The notes beneath the pieces are model-generated. The model ran no database searches and had not been told where the DNA came from. It worked only from the letters and a program-made list of their open reading frames with translations. Of a stretch of DNA of 64,000 nt, positions 10,447-22,900 are shown one piece after another. Numbering within the stretch: the stretch's first letter is position 1; each line of letters opens with the position of its first letter. The DNA is from Sanghuangporus weigelae (taxonomy: Eukaryota > Basidiomycota > Agaricomycetes > Hymenochaetales > Hymenochaetaceae), in the NCBI GenBank assembly GCA_033182465.1, contig CP137322.1, forward strand, positions 1,116,001-1,180,000. Reading direction: 5' to 3'. A program made the position numbers and the translations under genes.

Positions 10447-12161
10447 TCAATGGTCAACACAGCTCTCTAGATACTCAACAACCATCTTCGTCTTCATGTC
10501 GTCCGTCGCCTCGTTGCACAGAATATTAACCATGCGCTCTGTCACCATAGTCTCACACTCGTCTGCGCGTCCGAAGCCCGAGAGGCAGCCCTCGCGATAC
10601 TCACGCTCTTCGATGCCAAGCATAGCTGGAATAACCTGTGGCTCACCGTGTCCAGACCAGCGAAGCAGCACAGGAAGCGCAATAAGCACCGAAAGACCTT
10701 CGGTGAGCAGCTCCAGATCGAAGTCCTCGCGAACTTCCGCACTGGAATCCACCGCCCCAAGAAGCGCCGTCAGGGCACCCAACGCCTCGAAGGCCTCATC
10801 AACAGCTTCACGCGCCACTCGGCCTGCGTCATCCATTGGGGAAGGCTTCGGTAGCATATTCAGTAAATCATACGTCACACGTGCGTCCGATGCTGTATTG
10901 GGAACAGATGGATGTGTAGGCGACGGCGGGCGCGATCCCGGCAACTTCATCGTGAAGCGGCTTGCTGGAGGAGTAGGCGGTGGCGTCGTCGATGAAGACA
11001 GGCGCAGCTTAAATGCCGAGGACGACGTAGCCGAGACAGCCGACGCCGAGTTCGAACGCGACCGCGGAACTGTCGGACGGTGCGAAAGTGCTACAAGCGC
11101 CGTCCAAATGGCCGAAATAAGGAACGTCGCAAGTGTAGACTGCATCACCTTCGACACAGTGTATCGCTTAACCGCCTTTGCGTAGATAGGCATCAGCGTC
11201 TGTAGTGAAGTGATTGACGGATGCTGATGCGCAGCGGCTTTACTACCGTTTACCGGTTTAATCGATGGTGAAGAAAGTGATGCCGGACGAGCTGTCTCCA
11301 AGGCACGAATCAAGGGCAACAGGTCACCCTTAAGGCCGCCAATGAGAGGATTGACCACTCGCCCGATAATTGATACGAGACCCTCTCTAATGCCATTCAG
11401 TCCATCACCCCGATGATCATGACTGACATCGAGATGTAGACCATCAAGACACTCCAACAGTTCCGCAGCAAAATCCGCGACTCCCAGCGCATGCGCTTGA
11501 GTCGGATTTGGGTTGGGCGCCGAAACAGTTGGGGCAGATGGATTTAGGAACGCAGGCGAGGACAAGAGCGGGAGTAGAATGGACGACAGATTCGTAATAA
11601 GGACCGACAGCGGCCGGTGCAGCAGTCTGAGAATCGCACGCTGGAGATGAATTTTTCCTTGACTCGCGTTGAGTTCCCTGTATCAAATCGATGGGAAAAG
11701 AACACCGTTATTAATAATAAAAAACGTAAAAACTCGACCGGCGATTTTCAAAGGCGAGAGATGTTCACTTACGAGGCAATAAGTTCCCCTAATGCACGCC
11801 CCCTGTCAAGCGGAATAGGACGCTTTCCGTTCAGGACATCGGGAGCCGCCGTCCCCGCCACTCCCGGAGGCTGGGCTAGAGCCTTTGTGACCGCCTCGCT
11901 TAGCTTGAGACTAAGGGACTCCAGATAAGAGTTGTCCTGAATAAGCGGGGTGGGCGTCATCGAGCGCGCCGGCGTAGGCGACGCCTTCCTGTTGAGCGAA
12001 CTCAATCCGAGCGCCTTTGAGAGCGGACGTGCGGAGTGTTGCTCGATTCCGTTCTCTGAGTCGCCACTACCACGACCCGAAGTAGGCGCTGGAGCTGGCA
12101 ATGGGGAAGACGGCCTACTGGAAGGCCGCAGGAAAGCAGGGGTCTTGAGTGCATACATCAC
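10447..12161 (-). CDS. Hypothetical Agaricomycete protein with one possible membrane helix
   Basis: Two exons (11773-12161 and 10447-11677) joined by a 95-nt intron give 539 aa. The junction reads ALGELIAS then ELNASQGKIHLQRAIL, with the split serine codon restored. The N-terminal third is Pro/Ser-rich and probably disordered. The middle is helical, with LHRPLSVLITNLSSILLPLL. A segment VMQSTLATFLISAIWTALVAL, near two thirds of the length, could be a membrane helix. It is followed by a Ser/Pro-rich linker and a Leu-rich helical C-terminus. I recognise no named domain and propose no function. It faces the nucleoside hydrolase tail to tail, with 286 bp between stops. Its upstream neighbour, the Ap4A phosphorylase, lies on the same strand. 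Confidence 0.8.
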
Positions 12162-13086
12162 TGAAAGACGACGAGGAGTATGTAGCAGAAAGGAAGAGTC
12201 AACAGTATGAAAGACGATGTCTCTTTTTATCTAATATGATTTTTCTAGTTTTTCTTCTTTTTTTTTACACTTATGGCGTCAGGAGAGGTGGCAGGGTATC
12301 TGTAGCAGACAACCTGGACTTCTGAAGTGCGATTATCCCATGGAGCAGCGGCAGAAGAGTGCGTCGATTACTAGTATCAGCGATAGTTCTGCTGGTTCTA
12401 TGGCGGTCTGTCTGTGTCGACCCGGAAGAATGCAAGCGGACCGAAATGAATCCTGTTGACCTGTAGACGAATACTAGAAAGGCGACAGTAGAGTAAGTAT
12501 GATACTTGAAGTAGAACGAGAGGAAATATACCTTGGATGCAGGAAGGACATAAGATGGGGGAGCAGAGTGAGTGCGCAGGTGGGGGAGAAAGTTTTGCTT
12601 CAACCTTTAGCGCTTTCTCTGGATCACGTGCAATAAATGAATATTGCTTCCTTTTCTCATCTCCCTTTCTACAGTAGTATCGCCACATCGATGTGGATCC
12701 GTCCCAGAATATTATTGACTCATTGTAGCTGTGATATAGTACAGGCCTGCTTTTAATTATTTCTGTAGACCAGGAGGAATGTCGGTTACAGTCGGCCGTC
12801 CAATAATACGGGACTGAGCTGGAACGCATGCATATGGATTCGTAGATCCGAGTCAGAGTTTCACTCTCTTTCAGTCTGCACCGAACAGGCGCCGCCTGCC
12901 GTATTGCTGCCTTTATTCGGATTTGAGACTCATCGATAGTGGTGAATTCAAATTCCCTGCTAGTCGGCGATACAATCTCGCCGAAAGACGAGTACTTATG
13001 ATAACCGCCGAGGAGTAAAGCAATCCAAAAAAAAAAAAAAATGATTTTGACTTTGACTTCTAAAGAGCAAAGTGTTGTATATTTGT
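12162..13086. other. Intergenic, with an A15 tract at 13027-13041
   Basis: Upstream region of the hypothetical gene and 3' flank of the Ap4A phosphorylase; both run leftwards. A minus-strand frame at 12398-12829 lacks any motif and is AT-rich, so I treat it as chance. The A15 tract reads as a T run just after the phosphorylase stop and may mark its 3' end. Confidence 0.45.
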
Positions 13087-14682
13087 CTATGTCTCTGCAT
13101 CCACATCGTGTTCTCCGACAATCTGCTGGTCATGCACATTCTCAAGCGCAACGTCCTTCAATATCTCCACCACACTTTCTCTCTTCACCGCATCCAGCTC
13201 GCGTTCGCTCTTCACAAGCAACAGCCCAGCGAATCCGAGCGCGTTCACACTCAGCGGATCGCCGGTCTCGCGCAAAATGTGCTCTTCCCGCTTGCGTGGT
13301 ACGAGATACATGTGCTGCCGCGTGAGGATCACGTTGTACGAGGGCTGACCCGCAGGATGCGCGGGATCGTGCCGGACGGTAGATATCGCGAGGTCGAGGA
13401 GCATCATGAATGCCTCGCCTAATATGTCCTCCATCTCCTGACGAGAACTCGAAGCCAGCGATGAGGGAAGCCGTCGAACGTGCGTGGCGAAGGGGAGTGA
13501 GTTGAATGTGAATGCTCTTGCTATAGCAACGTCAGCAGTGTCTCCATAGGTCAGGGAGATGAAGAACGGGAATAACTCGGGAATACTGATACTGACATTC
13601 GTGTCCGAGGTTCACCGTCCTCGCTAACCTCTCGATCGGCGGTCCGTCATCGTCCACAGGAAGGAACTGGATGTGCTTATGCGGCTGACTTGCACCTTCG
13701 TTCACATCATCGTTGTCGTCAGTAATCTCAAAAACAAAGCAACGCCAGTGCGAAGCTGAGAAGAGCCCCTGAGGGGACATACCACTGACGTCTCCGCCTA
13801 TAATGAAACACAGATCACAAAGCATGAGCTTCTCGCAGCAGATAGAAACACTTTCGTTTTCATATAAGATATAGAAACTTACAGTTATAGAACGCGAAGA
13901 AGTCCTTGCCTGCTCTTCGCGCAGCGTCTAGAAGTAGGTACGTCTGGACCAGTTCCGCAGGGAATAATGGACTGGTCTGGGACTTGTACTCTCATTCAAC
14001 GTGATATCAGCCTTCAACATCTGACGTATACGAGACGAATATAGAACCGTAGTAAGTGGTTGTCGGGGCAGATAGGTACCTTTTGTAACCATAAGAAAGT
14101 GATTCGGCACGACAGAGTATTTGTTCAGCTACAATTGAACAATTAAGAAAATTCCAAGTGAGGAACATGAGTGCCTTCTGATCAATGATTCGATGAAAGA
14201 AGAGAAAGTGTGATGTATGCTCACCAGGATAGCGAATTCCTCCCCTTCCTCCTCGTCACGCAGCTCTCCGACGAGTAGATTAGGGATATATGGAGGCGCG
14301 AAAGGATCAGGTTTCTTGGGGTGCTTGTCAACCCTATACGCACCATGCTCGTGCGCGGATTGCTCGTCATCGAAATGCGGCGTGGGTAGTCTAGGTTTTT
14401 GTTGCAATGCTGGACATAACCGAATTTGAAACTATGCATATTACCACCCATCGAAGAAGGTTATTACATTCGGCGTAAAGTGACGCGAAGTGGTGAGACT
14501 CTCGAGATATCTATCCCGAAGTTGACATTTGAACATACCTGGATCCCAGCCTCATCATGAAGATGCACCTCCGATGGGAAGAACAGCAAATCACCCGACT
14601 CCCTCGCCTGGGCGAACCGTTCGCCGACCTGGGAGATGATAGCTGAATGTTGCTGATTCTGATGTTGATGGGTGAGGGTCAT
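13087..14682 (-). CDS. ATP adenylyltransferase (Ap4A phosphorylase), Apa1/Apa2 family
   Basis: Splits diadenosine tetraphosphate with phosphate to ADP and ATP. The model has seven exons: 14539-14682, 14225-14431, 14080-14128, 13883-13990, 13783-13797, 13597-13695 and 13087-13520, giving 351 aa. The N-terminus ARESGDLLFFPSEVHLHDEAGIQ matches the fungal Apa start. RLCPALQQKPRLP, FAILLNKYSVVPNHFLMVTKE and KDFFAFYNCGG follow. The catalytic region GASQPHKHIQFLP holds the His-Lys-His active site of the family. Near the C-terminus, SYNVILTRQHMYLVPRKR is the expected conserved block. The fifth exon is only 15 nt, and joins CGGDVSG to ASQPHKH in frame. An ATG further upstream in the same frame would add an arginine-rich extension; I chose 14682 because family members start close to the GDLLFFP motif. 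Confidence 0.93.
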
Positions 14683-15356
14683 CTTGATATCGTCACTAGT
14701 ACTGTCTCTGGTAGTGGTAGATGGCGTCGTGCACGCGTATCTTCTAGTCGTGATGCTGATGTTGACGTCTGCTGCTGCTCCTTTGATTTTGATTTCTGAC
14801 TCTAGATCTGTTCGAGAAGATGGCAGTATACTGATTGAACGCGTCTGAAGATGGAGATGAGAGGGCAGACGATGGGTAACGGTAGATGGTACGCGTTTGA
14901 GTGGCGGAGGTAAGGGCATCCGCGCCAAGTCGAAGTTGATCAAAAGCAGAACTCCGACTTTCCGTCCAACCAGGATGGATCCTCTCGTTCAGTGACGCTA
15001 ACTTTTCCTCTTTATTCAACTCAATTCAAGATCTATTTCACCCTCTGAATCTGCAATTTCATGCTCTCGAAATATAGCGATACAAATTGTCCATCGACCG
15101 AATCCCGTTTATCACCAAGAAATTTCATAGCAACAAGAAATATGTATGGAAACAAGAAAAACGAAGTATTTGTGTAGGTAGTAGATAGGTAAGGGGGCCG
15201 ACGACGACGACAATGACGACCGCGTTACAATGACAGAACAAGAAGAAAACTCCTGCCCTGCGAGATTCCTGGTCAACAGCAATCAAAACGCAGGACAGCC
15301 GACAACAGCGTGAGCAAGTTGCGTGTGCACATGTGTGGGCATGTGTAAATTGCACG
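14683..15356. other. Intergenic, no gene seen
   Basis: This lies between the start of the phosphorylase and the stop of the next gene on the same strand. It contains GAC-repeat-like sequence near 15200-15225. No supportable frame was found. Confidence 0.45.
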
Positions 15357-16007
15357 TCAAGCTCTTCCCGCCTTGCCTCTATTCTCTTTCGCTTCTGGCA
15401 TCTCTTCACCTAGCGCTATAGCCCTTCCGTAGGCAAGCGCGGCTACGAATGCGTAAAGAGCGGCGTTCGTACCCTAGGCGTGGTGTTACCATCAGCAACA
15501 TTGATATGCCACTCGACCACAATTGTAATTTGACTCTCACCTGGTAGAAGAATATTGTATCCAACGACAGGGCAATGAGCAGGATCGGGCGGAGTACAAG
15601 TGAACGGTAGATCGATAGTTTCTTGAGGATGGGTAGAGGCCATTCGAGAGCGACCACCGTAGCGCCCAAGAGCATTGAGAATATTTGAAGAAGCGGGATC
15701 TTTACGATGACGGATATGAATATTGCCGCGCTCTTGGGAGCTCTGTGACCGAGTCAAGCACATCAATAAATAAGAAGAATAACTGCATGACTTGCAAGAC
15801 GTACTGCATTCCTCCTGGGTCACGAAGAGTTCCGCCCACAAAGTCCCAGAAGAACTTACGGTAGAATATACCGAAGTATCCTGACCAGACGGCATCTGTG
15901 ACTCCAAAGTCAATTGTACTTCGAATTGAGAGACGTCCATGCGACGCACATATGCCGGCCGTCAGAGCAATAAGCCTCGCCCATTCATGCCAAATGAGGT
16001 TTCCCAT
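15357..16007 (-). CDS. Small multi-helix membrane protein of a conserved fungal family (DUF7727-like)
   Basis: Four exons (15950-16007, 15805-15895, 15541-15742 and 15357-15473) give 155 aa. The start MGNLIWHEWARLIALTAG is characteristic of a fungal family of unknown function that I recall as DUF7727. GYFGIFYRKFFWDFVGG and TLRDPGGMQAP follow. Three hydrophobic stretches follow: IFISVIVKIPLLQIFSMLLGA, SLVLRPILLIALSLDTIFFY and NAALYAFVAALAYGRAIALG. With the N-terminal helix this makes a four-helix membrane protein. The short charged tail ends KENRGKAGRA. No catalytic residues are visible and the role is unknown. The family name is from memory; the membrane topology is from the sequence. It is divergent from the large plus-strand gene at 16558 across about 550 bp. 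Confidence 0.85.
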
Positions 16008-16557
16008 CTTGCTTAAGCTTTAGCGTGTGCGAGTGACGAGGATTGAGAGCGTGCGATAGGATGCAGTGAAAGAGCAAGCGCTGCTTCACTCCAAAGACGT
16101 TGATGAATGAAAGTGAGAAGAGGAACAGCTACAAAGAAAGGAAAGAAAGACGAGCGCAGCTCTGGAGGACGAGACAAAGAAAGAAGGCCCTGGTCGAGGT
16201 GGTGGTGGTGAGACTGAGAGGAAGGAGGCTGAAGAGGGTAAGGGCGTGGGACCGGGTGCCTTGATTTGGATGTGTGTGGATACAGTCTCCTGGATACTGG
16301 CCTCGGCGAATCACCGACATACATCATTGTCAATTATCGTTGATGCTCCTTCTACGTTGCGGCGCTTTCGGTGAGAAGTTCGCAGCGATCTGGGTGGCGA
16401 CGCGGATCGTGCTTGCTTCTTCCGTGTCTTTTCTTTATATTATCCAAGTGATATGAGTTGACTGAAGAGGATATTTTATTTGCACGTATTTGAATCTTCA
16501 GTCGGGACGTCGCGAGCGACGCGAGTGGACTTGCACAGCCTTTCACCTCCTCCACTC
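16008..16557. promoter_or_regulatory. Bidirectional promoter region between divergent genes
   Basis: The interval separates the minus-strand membrane protein and the plus-strand 918-aa gene. Near 16130-16160 it is rich in GAAA repeats, and near 16195-16210 in GGT repeats. No coding sequence is needed here. The promoter role is inferred from the gene arrangement only. Confidence 0.45.
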
Positions 16558-19500
16558 ATGGCTCAAGTAAAGAAACCACCCAATAAGAACAACGCGTCCC
16601 AATCACAATCAGTGATCAAGAAAGGCGCCCAAGACGTGTCAACTCGTGACAAGAGTGCTGGCGAAAAGGCTGTCGTGCTCGCGTCTACTAAACGCGCTTT
16701 GCAGCTCAGAAATGGCAAGGGCGGGTCGTTTGGTACAGGCGAAGTGGTGAGGATACCAGGGCGCGAAAAGCTGGAGCTTATCGCCGGTATGTCCCTATCT
16801 ATCGCAATATGGCGCGTTGTATGACCGTGTGTCGGTCGTAGAGGACGAGATGGAGAAAGCGAGAGAAGAGAGAAGGAGGAACCTTTACGAAGGTGACCAG
16901 AAACCTCATCATGAAAAAGAGCATCATTTGACGCTGCTCCAGACACCATGAAGAGCTCTCTCAAGGCCCCGTTCCAACTAGACACGGTCCTCAGGATAAC
17001 CCAGTCTCAGATGGACGGTAATAAACGCGCTTCTCAAGCCACTGCATCTACTGCAAACTGAACGTCACGCGACAGCATACATCGACTTTGTCAACGCGCT
17101 TCGTGATCCTGCGCTGTGCTATGATATCGTTCTGAGAGAGGTTGAAGCGCATTGCCCACCGAGGACGGGTCGACAGGACGCAGATTTGATGCGTGACCCT
17201 TCGTTCGTTGCGGAGCAATTTGGAATATGGTACGTGCCTTCTGCACGTCGACGCATTGGATGTACTCATATTAATTCGCTCGTTCAGTGTTCATAACGCG
17301 CATATGCTTGCTTCTGGGTGGGTCATTTTGTATGAGAGTTTCCGAAAACTGCGCGATATGGGCCTCCGAGATAAGGAGATCCGTACACAACTACGAAGCA
17401 ACTCAGAGATCCGCGACGAGTACTTTTCAGCATACGAACTGCTCAAGAAGCTCGTGTCTTCCCTACAACACAGGCTACGTTCGATCGTCCAGAACACGCG
17501 TATGTGTGGCCTTTCGAGCTGTTTTGTCTGTTCTGATGCATGCGCCGTTGTTAGCACATTATGCTCCGTACTTCAAGGCCAGCAGCGAAGCTCGGGACTG
17601 TCAAGAGTTCGAGAATTCAGAGATCAAGCGAATGTACAAGTCTTTCCTCGACTCGGCTATTATCGAGCTTTGTCTTCCTGGATCGAAGTTCTCACCCCAG
17701 GCACTTTACTTCTGTCTTCATACCACGCAAGAGGAAACGCCTAGACTGCTTAGACGTTGTCCGCAGCTCATGTGGGACGCTGTGGGTGATTTAGCCGTAC
17801 GTAGCTCTATTTACTGTTTTATATGACGTAGTTCTTTATGCTTTATGATTTCTTAATCCAGGAAGCTGTGAGGCTTTTAGATGTCATGGAAAGTCCTTTG
17901 ATAAGTCGCGATGCGGAAGGAGAGACTGAAGGGAACTTTACTCTTTTCAATAAGTGCGCCCAATGGAATGAAGCGCAGGAGAAGTCGGTCAGGTCGGCCA
18001 TGCAATATTCCAACTTCGTCAACCTCGTTCATCCGTTAGAAAACCTGAAGGTCAAAGCAAAGCTTGATGCAATTTGGGAACAACTAGATTCCGTAAGTCG
18101 TTGATTCCTGTGAGATTTAGTCTGCTACTTTACGCTGAGATTCCTTCCCATGAGAACTATATACGAGAGACGGGCAATAATATCGATGTGCTCTGGCGGT
18201 TAGTCGACGCGCGGCGTCGCGTCCCGCATTTCTCCATCCTAAGTATCGAAGAAGAGGCTCTTGAGGACGCACCACAGAGTAGCGGAAAGGAGCTCGTCCT
18301 AGCTCGAGGGAACGGGAAACCGAGACCAAAACCAAAGCGCATTACTAATGACGATGATAGCGATAGCGGGTTCTCATCTATGCCAAGTCTCAAAGCCATC
18401 TCGGATTCAGAGGAAGAATTCGAAGAATTCGGTTCGGATGATAGCGATGACGATGACGACAGCGAAGACGACGAGTACGATTCGGATGCGGAAGAAGAGC
18501 TGAAGCGCCAGCAGCGCGAAGCCATCGACAAGGCCCTCGAGGACCCCGATGTTCTGGACTTGAGTAATGATAAGTATGCGGAGGAGAGGAAGAAGAACCC
18601 GCTTTTGTCGCTGTTAGGGAATTTGAGAGGTGAGGTCTTGTTGTTGTCCTTTTCATACATAGACCGTGATCGCAGTTAACGTATCCGATTTTAGGACGCT
18701 TGTTCTCCTCAAGTGCTATTCTGAGGACGGATGAGGAGCCCGCTGCGGCACCAAGGTCATCTAAGCCTTCGACTGCTCAGAAGCCAGCTGCAAAACCTCC
18801 CACTGCTCCCGGCACCACTGGTGGCGGTAAGTGATTTCTACCTCCTTGTTTTCTGCAAACCTACGACTGATGCAAAATCCATTGTAGTTGCGAGGAAAGA
18901 AACGCCATTGAAGACAGCCCTTGAAGATGCAGACGACGAAAGCGATGTGCAAAATTCTGCAGCGGAGAAGAAGAAAAAGAAACATAAAAAGAAGAAAAAG
19001 AAGAAGAAATCGATTGGTACTGATGAGAAGCCGCTTGCTTCTGAACCGCCGACATCGCCAACGTCCGAGCCTCCCAGGTCGCCATCGCCAACTCCCGAGC
19101 CTCAGGTTGCGCCTCCTGCGCTGGCAGTTCCTCCCCAGACGTCTCGGGCGGAGAAGAAGCAGCCTAACAAGAAGAGTCCAAGTGTCAAGACGCAGACGAC
19201 GACTAAGTCCAGCCTCTCGGAACCCACAAGCTTCGCTTCAACTACTACTCTGCAGCTTCCTCAAGAACAGAAAGCTCTCTCCGCACGGTCGTACCTGAAA
19301 GAGATACCCGGGGCGAAGACGAAGGTCAAGACGCGTCGCGAGCCCGCTACTGAGGCGAATGCCGAGACAACGCCGGTGAAGAAAGATCGCAAGGGTGGTT
19401 TGTTTGGCAGATTCAAAGGCAGAGACGGCGATGAGTCCAAAGAAGATAGGAAGAAGAAGAAACAAGAGAGTGATCTTAGCGTCTTTGCGCGACTGCGGAA

Positions 19501-19999
19501 GAAGACTGCGGGTCATTTGAGAAAGCTCCTTGGTGTCTCTGCGCAGGATAAGAAGGGCTCGTTGAAATGGGAGCAGTTCTTGCAAGTTGAGTGTTTGAAG
19601 CTGTTTGTCTGCGGAGAGAGTTGTTGACGAGGTGGAATAGATTATGCGTGAGCTAGGCTTTGACTATGATCCTAGTACTGCGGGCTCCAGTGTTCGTTTC
19701 GATCCACCGAACTCGGACGTCAGGGTGAGTGTCCTGCAACTGATTTATCATGTCCAGAACGACTCAATTGGCGTTGTATCAGTCGATTACGTTCCATAAA
19801 CGTGCGTAGCACCGATGTCTTTCATTGTTTACATGGGAAGCTAATTATTCTCTGTTCAGCCCATCCTGACCCAACCTTGCATCAGAACATACTGAAGGAG
19901 TACCGAGCCAAACTTGAGGATTATTACGGTTGGTCTCCGAAAGTATTCAAGAAAGCTATGGATGGCGTCGCGGCTGCGTCCAGCGACTCGGATTACTGA
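16558..19999 (+). CDS. 918-aa acidic/lysine-rich protein with a HicA-like C-terminal motif
   Basis: Thirteen exons, with introns 16787-16841, 16893-16942, 17018-17075, 17230-17287, 17500-17554, 17797-17861, 18093-18139, 18630-18694, 18827-18887, 19586-19640, 19725-19782 and 19802-19859. The sum is exactly 919 codons. The N-terminal basic segment (about 75 residues) is followed by a largely helical region to about residue 450. An acidic DDSDDDDDSEDDEYDSD tract and a Lys/His-Lys tract near the middle suggest nucleic acid or chromatin contact. Long Pro/Ser/Lys-rich disorder follows. The C-terminus (830-897) reads KWEQFLQIMRELGFDY, then GSSVRFDPP, SITFHKPHPDP and a final YYGW. That pattern resembles the HicA/dsRNA-binding-like fold found at the ends of several fungal proteins. 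Molecular function is unknown, and the HicA comparison is pattern-based inference. Confidence 0.85.
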
Positions 20000-22900
20000 A
20001 GGAACTTGGCAGAAAGGAAAGGCAGAAGAGCGAAATGATTTTTTTCCTTCTTGTTTGTGAGTCCTCTACTATATCTCTCAGGACTCTTCTTGGTCATTCA
20101 TCCGTGTCATTTGGTATTGTCTTTCAGAAGTACTCTTGTTTATACCCCGCGTCTCGTGTAAGATAGGTTAGTGTAAGGAAGGAAGGAAGGATCGTTTGTC
20201 CTGTTTTTCAGCTCTTCCCTTTTTTGCTGTTTGGGGACCTCGTTGCGTTCCTGACTTGGATGTTCATTCGATTGTAACATATGCGCTCGTACTAGCGATG
20301 GTTCGCTCTTGACTGTCTTGGGCTACCTTGCTGACATTCGAGCTCTTCTCAAGGTGGGAAATGAGCCCAAGACATCAGTAAGCAGCGACACTGTCACCAG
20401 GGCGAATGCAGGGGGGCATATCTGTCTGTGCCAAGTCCATAGACCGATTCCATCCCGATAGGTTTCCTCCATTTCTTCATACCGAGATCTTGTTTAACAG
20501 ACAGAGCTACGCATATGAATTGGACTTTTGTTCCTTGGGTTGTCCGGTTGTCCTGACCAGATGGCCTCGTTGTCGTGCAGGAATATCAGCTGTCGATGGA
20601 TTCATCGTTTCGTATTCCCCGAAGACGGTGTCACGCAGAACAGGTTACGTGTTGTTGCGCACCTCTCGGCTCGATTTTGTTTGTCGTTCCGGCGTCATTC
20701 AGGATGCATAGAGGAGTATATGCGCTGAAATGGGACCAGGAATCGTTTATGAGCGTCTAGCTGCGCGGGCCTCAATTTCGAATTTACCCGGGGTTTGTTG
20801 TACGTGCGGCTAAATCGAGCGTAAAGTATCCCGGAGCCCGACTGTCGAGATTGACATTTAGATTCGTGACACGATCGCATCCCCCCGATCGCGCTCATCG
20901 AAAGGAGCTTCTCCTTTTCTCCATCCGACCTTTCTTTCTAAGAAATTTGCCGCTTGACTTGACTTGCATCTGCACTGGGTCTCGCGAGCGTTTTCCTCGA
21001 TTTCCGATCCCAAGCAGACGTTGCCTGAGAAGGGTATTTATCGGAGATTCTTCTCAAGGGGGGATTCCTCTTTTAGAGCGAGCGCATTACGGGCGTCTCA
21101 CTTTTGCGTCAACTCGGGAAGCATTTCAGTGGCTTTAGGAACGGTTGGAAATTGAAGGGCGTTTTCAATCGGCACACCAAAGGACGAATAATAGCATTTG
21201 GTTATCCTGATTTCGCTATTCTGAAATAATATGTACGTCAGATGATTATTCGCTTACCACTGTCGGTCCTACAGTTTCTGTATGTGGTGTTTCATGTGTC
21301 CCCCTTCTCATTCGTTTGTGGGGCTCGGCCGTTGCCTTGAAGCTGAAGGCTCAGAGTGACATCAGTTGGTATTTGAGATTGATTCGGCGTAAGTGCGACG
21401 CGTTTTGGATGGCCGGCCATCCATGAGCGTCTTTGGGAGTGGCTTACAGTATTCATTGTTATGTTATGTTTGTATGTGTGAACCTGGTGATGCTATAAGT
21501 TCCCCCCCCCCCCCTCCAAAGCTATTTGCGTGGAAATGGCTTACGGTGGAATCTTCGGGACGTGTGTCGTTTGCGGGGTTTTGAGCTCGGATGCAGTGTT
21601 CATCGCGCTTGTATGCATGAACATGATCAAGCTTCAAGAGTTCTTTGGATTCAATCTCACTGGCAGTCAGGCGTGATTACGCAGATGAGATGTTATGGCT
21701 CTTTATCTATTCTCCTTTCGTTTTTGTTCCATTTTTGTCCTTGTGCCTGCTGACTTCTTGACTTGTCGTTCATGCTTGGTCTAACAGCCTGCTCTTATGC
21801 AGGGATTTCACCACTAGACTAGAGTGAGTACGAAATTGGCATTTCTCATTCGTTACGGGAGATGCATTTCCGCGATCACGGAGAATTCTTAGGCCGTCTG
21901 TCTGAGTTGGTCGACCTCGGGCTGTAACAAGAGAATTCGTTGACAATGGTTTCGTTGTTGAATACTCGATGACAGTAGTTGCATTAGCTTTACGACGGCC
22001 GTTTCATTACTGCGGCGCTTCACCCGCGCGTTTCGCCTCCCGTGATCGGACTTCAGAGCGAGAGATTCTGCAGAAAGAAGCTACAACCTGCTTCATCGTG
22101 CAACCAACTGTCGATCTTGAAGAACAGACTCCGGGATACTTTGTTACTGCGATCTTTGCCTGCACACAGATGTCGTGTAAAGGCTACGATTCATTATATT
22201 CAAGCAATATGCAGACTTCGAAAGATGAGCCTTCACCTCGACGTATATGTATATCCTGGAGAGACAATCTCCGCCTTTGATAAAGAAGATGGAATGGGGA
22301 ACTTTTGACTTTGCAACGTTTCTTGCAACAGTGGCAGGACTAGAAGGTTATGATCCTTGTCGGACAGACGCTGGCCACTGACCAGAATGTGTTGCCGAAT
22401 AGCTGCTCACTCAGCTAATAACTCATATGTGGCGTCTGCTTCTTTGCATTGTCGCTACAAAACACTTTTGCTGCCTTGGTTGTCAATGGGTTGAAACTGT
22501 TCTGTTATAAAAATAAAATGATATCTTAGAGGAAGAATATATGTATCTGAGGAATCGTACACCTTGATCATTAAAGAAGGCAACGAAGGCAATGAAATCA
22601 AAGAAATCAAAGAAGCGTGCATGGATTGTGATGGCACTGTTATTTTTGCTTCTTCTATTCCAAATTAAAGATGATACCGTGGGCGCACCACACTTCCCCT
22701 TGACGGACAGCAGAAGCAATCAGTGACAGTTTCCACGTTTTGTATGTCCCACATCTTCCTGTTTCGCGTGGCCTGAGTGATCCCTTCAAAATCGGAAAGT
22801 GGAAGCTCCATTCTTATCCTTGGCATCATGTCTTCCGTTTCTCATCTGCTACCTGCGATCGAAACATGATGAATAAAGCCAAGCACATCTTCTTTCATTT

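Noticed and set aside
10496-11185. A 229-codon plus-strand frame
   Set aside because: Antisense shadow of the hypothetical minus-strand gene 10447-12161.
12398-12829. A 143-codon minus-strand frame upstream of the hypothetical gene
   Set aside because: No motif, AT-rich flanks, and it sits where the promoter and 5' UTR should be.
16842-17017. An apparent ATGA stop-start overlap at 16948-16951 that would make two overlapping genes, a small 112-aa protein and the larger one
   Set aside because: A 50-nt GT-AG intron (16893-16942) with a TTGAC branch-like sequence removes the stop and joins both parts in frame; the total then divides by three, so one gene is simpler.
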